Origin: Rhodospirillales bacterium
GTDB lineage: Bacteria; Pseudomonadota; Alphaproteobacteria; Reyranellales; Reyranellaceae
Assembly (NCBI GenBank): GCA_016699855.1
Contig: CP064988.1
Span: 2,260,501-2,324,500, forward strand
Direction: 5' to 3'
DNA length: 64,000 nt
Positions 61,244 through 64,000 of this stretch are shown here, piece by piece. The notes below the pieces were generated by a model. The model worked only from the letters and a program-made list of their open reading frames with translations, was not told the origin of the DNA and did not search any database. Position 1 is the first letter of the stretch; every line of letters begins with the position of its first letter. The position numbers were made by a program, and so were the translations under genes.

Positions 61244-63163
61244 GTGACCTTCGCCTCGTTCATCGCGCAACTGCTCAACGGCTTCGCCGGCGCCTCGTCG
61301 CTGTTCATGGTGGCGGCCGGGCTGTCGCTGATCTTCGGCGTCACGCGCATCGTCAACTTCGCGCACGGCTCGCTCTACATGGTCGGGCTCTACGTCGCGT
61401 ACTCGCTGCTCGAGGGCCTGACGACCAAGGTGTTCGCGTTCGGCGGCTTCGGACGCACGCCGCTGGGGTTCTGGGCGGCGGTCGCCGGCGCGGCGCTGGT
61501 CACCGGCGGCGTCGGCGCGCTGGTCGAGATGACGATCCTGCGCCGCATCTACCGCGCGCCGGAGTTGTTCCAGCTCCTCGCCACCTTCGCCGTCGTGCTC
61601 GTGGTCAAGGACGCCGCGCTCGGCATCTGGGGGGCGGAGGACCTCGTCGGACCGCGGGCGCCCGGTCTGAACGGCACCATCGACATCCTCGGCCGCCGCG
61701 TGCCGACCTACGATCTGGCGCTGATCGCGCTGGCGCCGCTGATCCTGCTGGGATTGTGGCTGGCGCTGACGCGCACGCGCTGGGGCGCGCTGGTGCGGGC
61801 CGCGACGCAGGACCGCGAGATGGTCGGCGCGCTCGGCGTCGACGAGCGCCGGCTGTTCACCGGCGTGTTCTTCATCGGCTCGGCGCTGGCGGGGCTCGGC
61901 GGCGCGCTTCAGCTGCCGCGCGAGCCGGCCAATCTCGGCCTCGATCTGGCGGTGATCGCCGACGCCTTCGTGGTCACCGTGGTCGGTGGGCTGGGCAGCG
62001 TGCCCGGCGCCTTCCTGGCCGCGATGCTGATCGGCGTGGTCAAGGCGTTCTGCATCGCCGCCGGCACGCAGACCTTCCTCGGCGTCGAGATCTCGTTCTC
62101 GAAGCTGACGCTGGTGGTCGAGTTCCTCGTGATGGCGGCGGTGCTGGTGGCGCGGCCCTACGGTCTGCTCGGCCGCGCGCCGGCCGCCGCGCGCGCCGTC
62201 GCCGAGGCCGCCGCGCAACCGGCGCCACCGGGCTGGAAAGCCTGGGCGCCGGCGCTGGCGGTGCTGGCGCTGGTGCCGCTGCTGGCCCCGGGCGACCGCT
62301 ACCTGCTGGTGCTGCTGACCGACATCATCATCTTCGCGCTGTTCGCCGTCAGCCTGCACGTGATCATGGGACCGGCCGGCATGGTGTCGTTCGGCCACGC
62401 CGCGTATTTCGGCATCGGCGCCTACGCCGCCGCGCTGCTGCTCAAGCGCGCAGCCCTGCCGATGGAGATCGCGCTGCTGCTCGCGCCGCTGGCGTCGGGA
62501 GCGTTCGCGCTGCTGTTCGGCTGGTTCTGCGTGCGGCTGTCCGGCGTCTACCTCGCGATGCTGACCTTGGCGTTCGCGCAGATCGCGTGGTCGGTCATCT
62601 TCCAGTGGGACGCGTTCACCGGCGGCAGCAACGGGCTGACCGGCGTCTGGCCCTCGGGTTGGCTGTCCTCCAAGAGCGCCTACTACTGGCTGACCTTGGC
62701 GCTGTGCGCCGCCGGGATCGCGTTCCTGTGGCGGGCGCTGGTGTCGCCGTTCGGCTACGCGCTGCGCGCCGGACGCGACTCGCCGCTGCGCGCCGAGGCC
62801 ATCGGCATCGACCTGCGGCGCCAGCAATGGTTCGCCTTCGCGCTGGTCGGCGCCTTCGCCGGCCTCGCCGGTGCGTTGTCGGCCTTCTCCAAGGGGAGCA
62901 TCTCGCCGGAGGCCGCCGGCATCGCGCTGTCGACCGACGCGCTGGTCATGGTGCTGCTCGGCGGCGTCGAGACCGTGACCGGTCCGATCGCCGGCGCCGC
63001 GGTGTTCACCTGGCTGAAGGACGAGCTGGCGCGGCGCACCGAGTTCTGGCGCGCCATGCTCGGCTTCGTGATCCTGGCGCTGGTGCTCGCCTTCCCGCAG
63101 GGCGTCTCCGGCGGCGCGGCCCTGCTGTGGCGGCGCTGGCGCGAACGCGGAGCGGCGGCATGA
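61244..63163 (+). CDS. Fused LivH-LivM branched-chain amino-acid-type ABC permease
   Basis: A 639-residue membrane protein joining both liv permeases. Residues about 1-300 are LivH (GLSLIFGVTRIVNFAHGSLYMVG, LVRAATQDREMVGALGVDERR, GLGSVPGAFLAAMLIG); a short alanine-rich linker with WKAWAPALAV follows; residues about 345-639 are LivM (VSLHVIMGPAGMVSFGHAAYFGIGAYAA, seen as GPAGMVSFGHAAYFGIG; RDSPLRAEAIGIDLRRQQW). Together they form a full channel. Start is GTG 61244. The ligand follows the binding protein upstream. Confidence 0.92.
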   Translation: MTFASFIAQLLNGFAGASSLFMVAAGLSLIFGVTRIVNFAHGSLYMVGLYVAYSLLEGLTTKVFAFGGFGRTPLGFWAAVAGAALVTGGVGALVEMTILRRIYRAPELFQLLATFAVVLVVKDAALGIWGAEDLVGPRAPGLNGTIDILGRRVPTYDLALIALAPLILLGLWLALTRTRWGALVRAATQDREMVGALGVDERRLFTGVFFIGSALAGLGGALQLPREPANLGLDLAVIADAFVVTVVGGLGSVPGAFLAAMLIGVVKAFCIAAGTQTFLGVEISFSKLTLVVEFLVMAAVLVARPYGLLGRAPAAARAVAEAAAQPAPPGWKAWAPALAVLALVPLLAPGDRYLLVLLTDIIIFALFAVSLHVIMGPAGMVSFGHAAYFGIGAYAAALLLKRAALPMEIALLLAPLASGAFALLFGWFCVRLSGVYLAMLTLAFAQIAWSVIFQWDAFTGGSNGLTGVWPSGWLSSKSAYYWLTLALCAAGIAFLWRALVSPFGYALRAGRDSPLRAEAIGIDLRRQQWFAFALVGAFAGLAGALSAFSKGSISPEAAGIALSTDALVMVLLGGVETVTGPIAGAAVFTWLKDELARRTEFWRAMLGFVILALVLAFPQGVSGGAALLWRRWRERGAAA

Positions 63164-63197
63164 CGGCGGTGCGCTTCACTCCCAAATCGTTTCATAC

Positions 63198-63242
63198 TCC
63201 CTCCCCCCTTGTGGGGGAGGGTCGGGGAGGGGGGTGCCGCAC
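63198..63242. repeat. Palindromic repeat, second element, left
   Basis: CTCCCTCCCCCC with TTGTGGGGGAGGG repeats the core seen at 60954, with the G-rich tail after it, in the gap between livHM and livG. Confidence 0.75.
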
Positions 63243-63306
63243 ACGAAGTGCCTCGGCTGAACTCTTCCGTCCGTCCGTGCGTCTCAGACAGGGCACCCTG
63301 TGCGAA

Positions 63307-63342
63307 GGACCCCCTCCCGACCCCCCCCCAAGGGGGAGGGAA
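63307..63342. repeat. Palindromic repeat, second element, right (inverted)
   Basis: The inverted copy: GGACCCCCTCCCGACC, a C run, then AAGGGGGAGGGAAG. With 63198 it brackets a 60-bp spacer. Confidence 0.75.
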
Positions 63343-63376
63343 GAAAGCGCGGCGGTTATACGCCAGAGGGAGCGTC

Positions 63377-64000
63377 ATGACCGCCACCCCCGTCCTCGAC
63401 GTGCGTGGACTGTCGAAGGCGTTCGGCGGCGTGCGCGCGGTCGACGGCGTCGATTTCGCGGTGTCGGCCGGCGAGCTGCTGGCGCTGATCGGCCCCAACG
63501 GCGCGGGCAAATCGACCTGCTTCAACATGATCAACGGCCAGCTCCCGGCCGATTCCGGCAGCGCGCGCTTCCTCGGCCGCGACATCCTCGGGCTGCGGCC
63601 GCGCGACATCTGGCGGCTGGGCGTCGGTCGCACGTTCCAGATCACCGCCACCTTCGTGTCGATGACGGTGCGCGAGAACGTGCAGATGGCGCTGATCTCG
63701 CATCACGGCCGGACGCTGTCGCCGTTCGCGCGCGCCTCGGCGCTGCACGTCGCGGCGGCGGACGCGCTGCTCGAGCGCGTCGGCATGCGCGACCAGGGCG
63801 GCCGCGTCTGCGGCGTGCTGGCCTACGGCGACCTCAAGCGCGTCGAGCTGGCCGTCGCGCTGGCCAACGATCCCAAGCTGCTGCTGATGGACGAGCCGAC
63901 CGCGGGCATGGCGCCGAAGGAGCGCGTCGAGCTGATGGCGCTGACGGCGCGGCTGGCCAAGGAGCGCGGAATCGCCGTGTTGTTCACCGAGCACGACATG
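63377..64000 (+). CDS. livG: Branched-chain amino-acid-type ABC transporter ATPase, 3' end cut by window
   Basis: The first 208 codons of a LivG-type ATPase that drives the LivHM permease. Walker A is GPNGAGKST (39-47); RTFQITATFVSMTVREN is the Q-loop region; the signature is weak: LAYGDLKRVELAVAL in place of LSYGEQR; Walker B is LLLMDEPTAGM; the switch histidine is in TEHDM at the edge. The ATG has GAGGGAG upstream. The Q-loop and the D-L-K-R signature differ from typical LivG. Confidence 0.9.
   Translation, partial: MTATPVLDVRGLSKAFGGVRAVDGVDFAVSAGELLALIGPNGAGKSTCFNMINGQLPADSGSARFLGRDILGLRPRDIWRLGVGRTFQITATFVSMTVRENVQMALISHHGRTLSPFARASALHVAAADALLERVGMRDQGGRVCGVLAYGDLKRVELAVALANDPKLLLMDEPTAGMAPKERVELMALTARLAKERGIAVLFTEHDM

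Overview
The window is 64 kb of very GC-rich, gene-dense bacterial chromosome with almost no mobile DNA. Three things point to an alphaproteobacterium, probably Rhodospirillales-like (Reyranella or a relative is my guess). These are the order kdsD-lptC-lptA-lptB-rpoN, a short HRDC-less RNase D beside tRNA-Leu(CAG), and G+C-rich palindromic intergenic repeats of the CTCCC...GGGAG kind. The genus rests on recollection, not on a search.

Layout. 0-11 kb: a cut-off LysR regulator, nitronate monooxygenase, acetyl-CoA acetyltransferase, infC and thrS, a glycosyltransferase, an alpha/beta hydrolase, an SDR protein, a TPR protein, an enoyl-CoA hydratase and an NDUFA9-like protein. 11-18.5 kb: tRNA-Leu with promoter and terminator, RNase D, then kdsD-lptC-lptA-lptB-rpoN and a FAD monooxygenase (LPS export and sigma-54). 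18.5-27 kb: a minus-strand, mostly overlapping operon for an oligopeptide-type ABC importer (small membrane protein, double ATPase, binding protein, 91-residue single-TM protein, two permeases) ending in a PhoD-like phosphatase. 27-31 kb: four overlapping glycan genes (two glycosyltransferases, a histidine phosphatase, a polysaccharide deacetylase). 31-41 kb: metabolic and regulatory genes (Ldh-family dehydrogenase, crotonase, DUF2272 lipoprotein, MFS transporter, LysR, DinB, LOG family, zinc metallopeptidase, FAH family, Sel1 repeats). 41-45 kb: two paralogous GT2 enzymes, a damaged luciferase-like monooxygenase and two tandem secreted four-cysteine proteins. 45-55.5 kb: proline iminopeptidase, a thermonuclease-like/M48/YkuD envelope operon, acetyl-CoA synthetase, GNAT, cyanide-insensitive-type quinol oxidase (cioAB plus DUF2474) and a YcaQ/AlkX-type DNA glycosylase. 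55.6-64 kb: acyltransferase, an EF-hand-loop secreted protein, a proline-rich membrane protein, a methyltransferase, and a branched-chain amino-acid-type ABC operon with a fused LivH-LivM permease and intergenic inverted repeats.

Seven genes are broken by indels: lptA, the LOG-family gene, the luciferase-like gene, the thermonuclease-like gene, acsA, the GNAT gene and cioB. Several should be essential or important, and most lesions are single bases in G/C runs. I think sequence or assembly error is the likelier cause for most; the luciferase-like gene also lacks roughly a hundred internal residues.

No rRNA, CRISPR array, transposase, integrase or prophage was seen. The best candidates for undescribed biology are the tandem secreted CANNKIEV proteins, the small membrane protein coupled into the peptide importer operon, the four-gene glycan cluster and the paired palindromic repeats in the liv operon.
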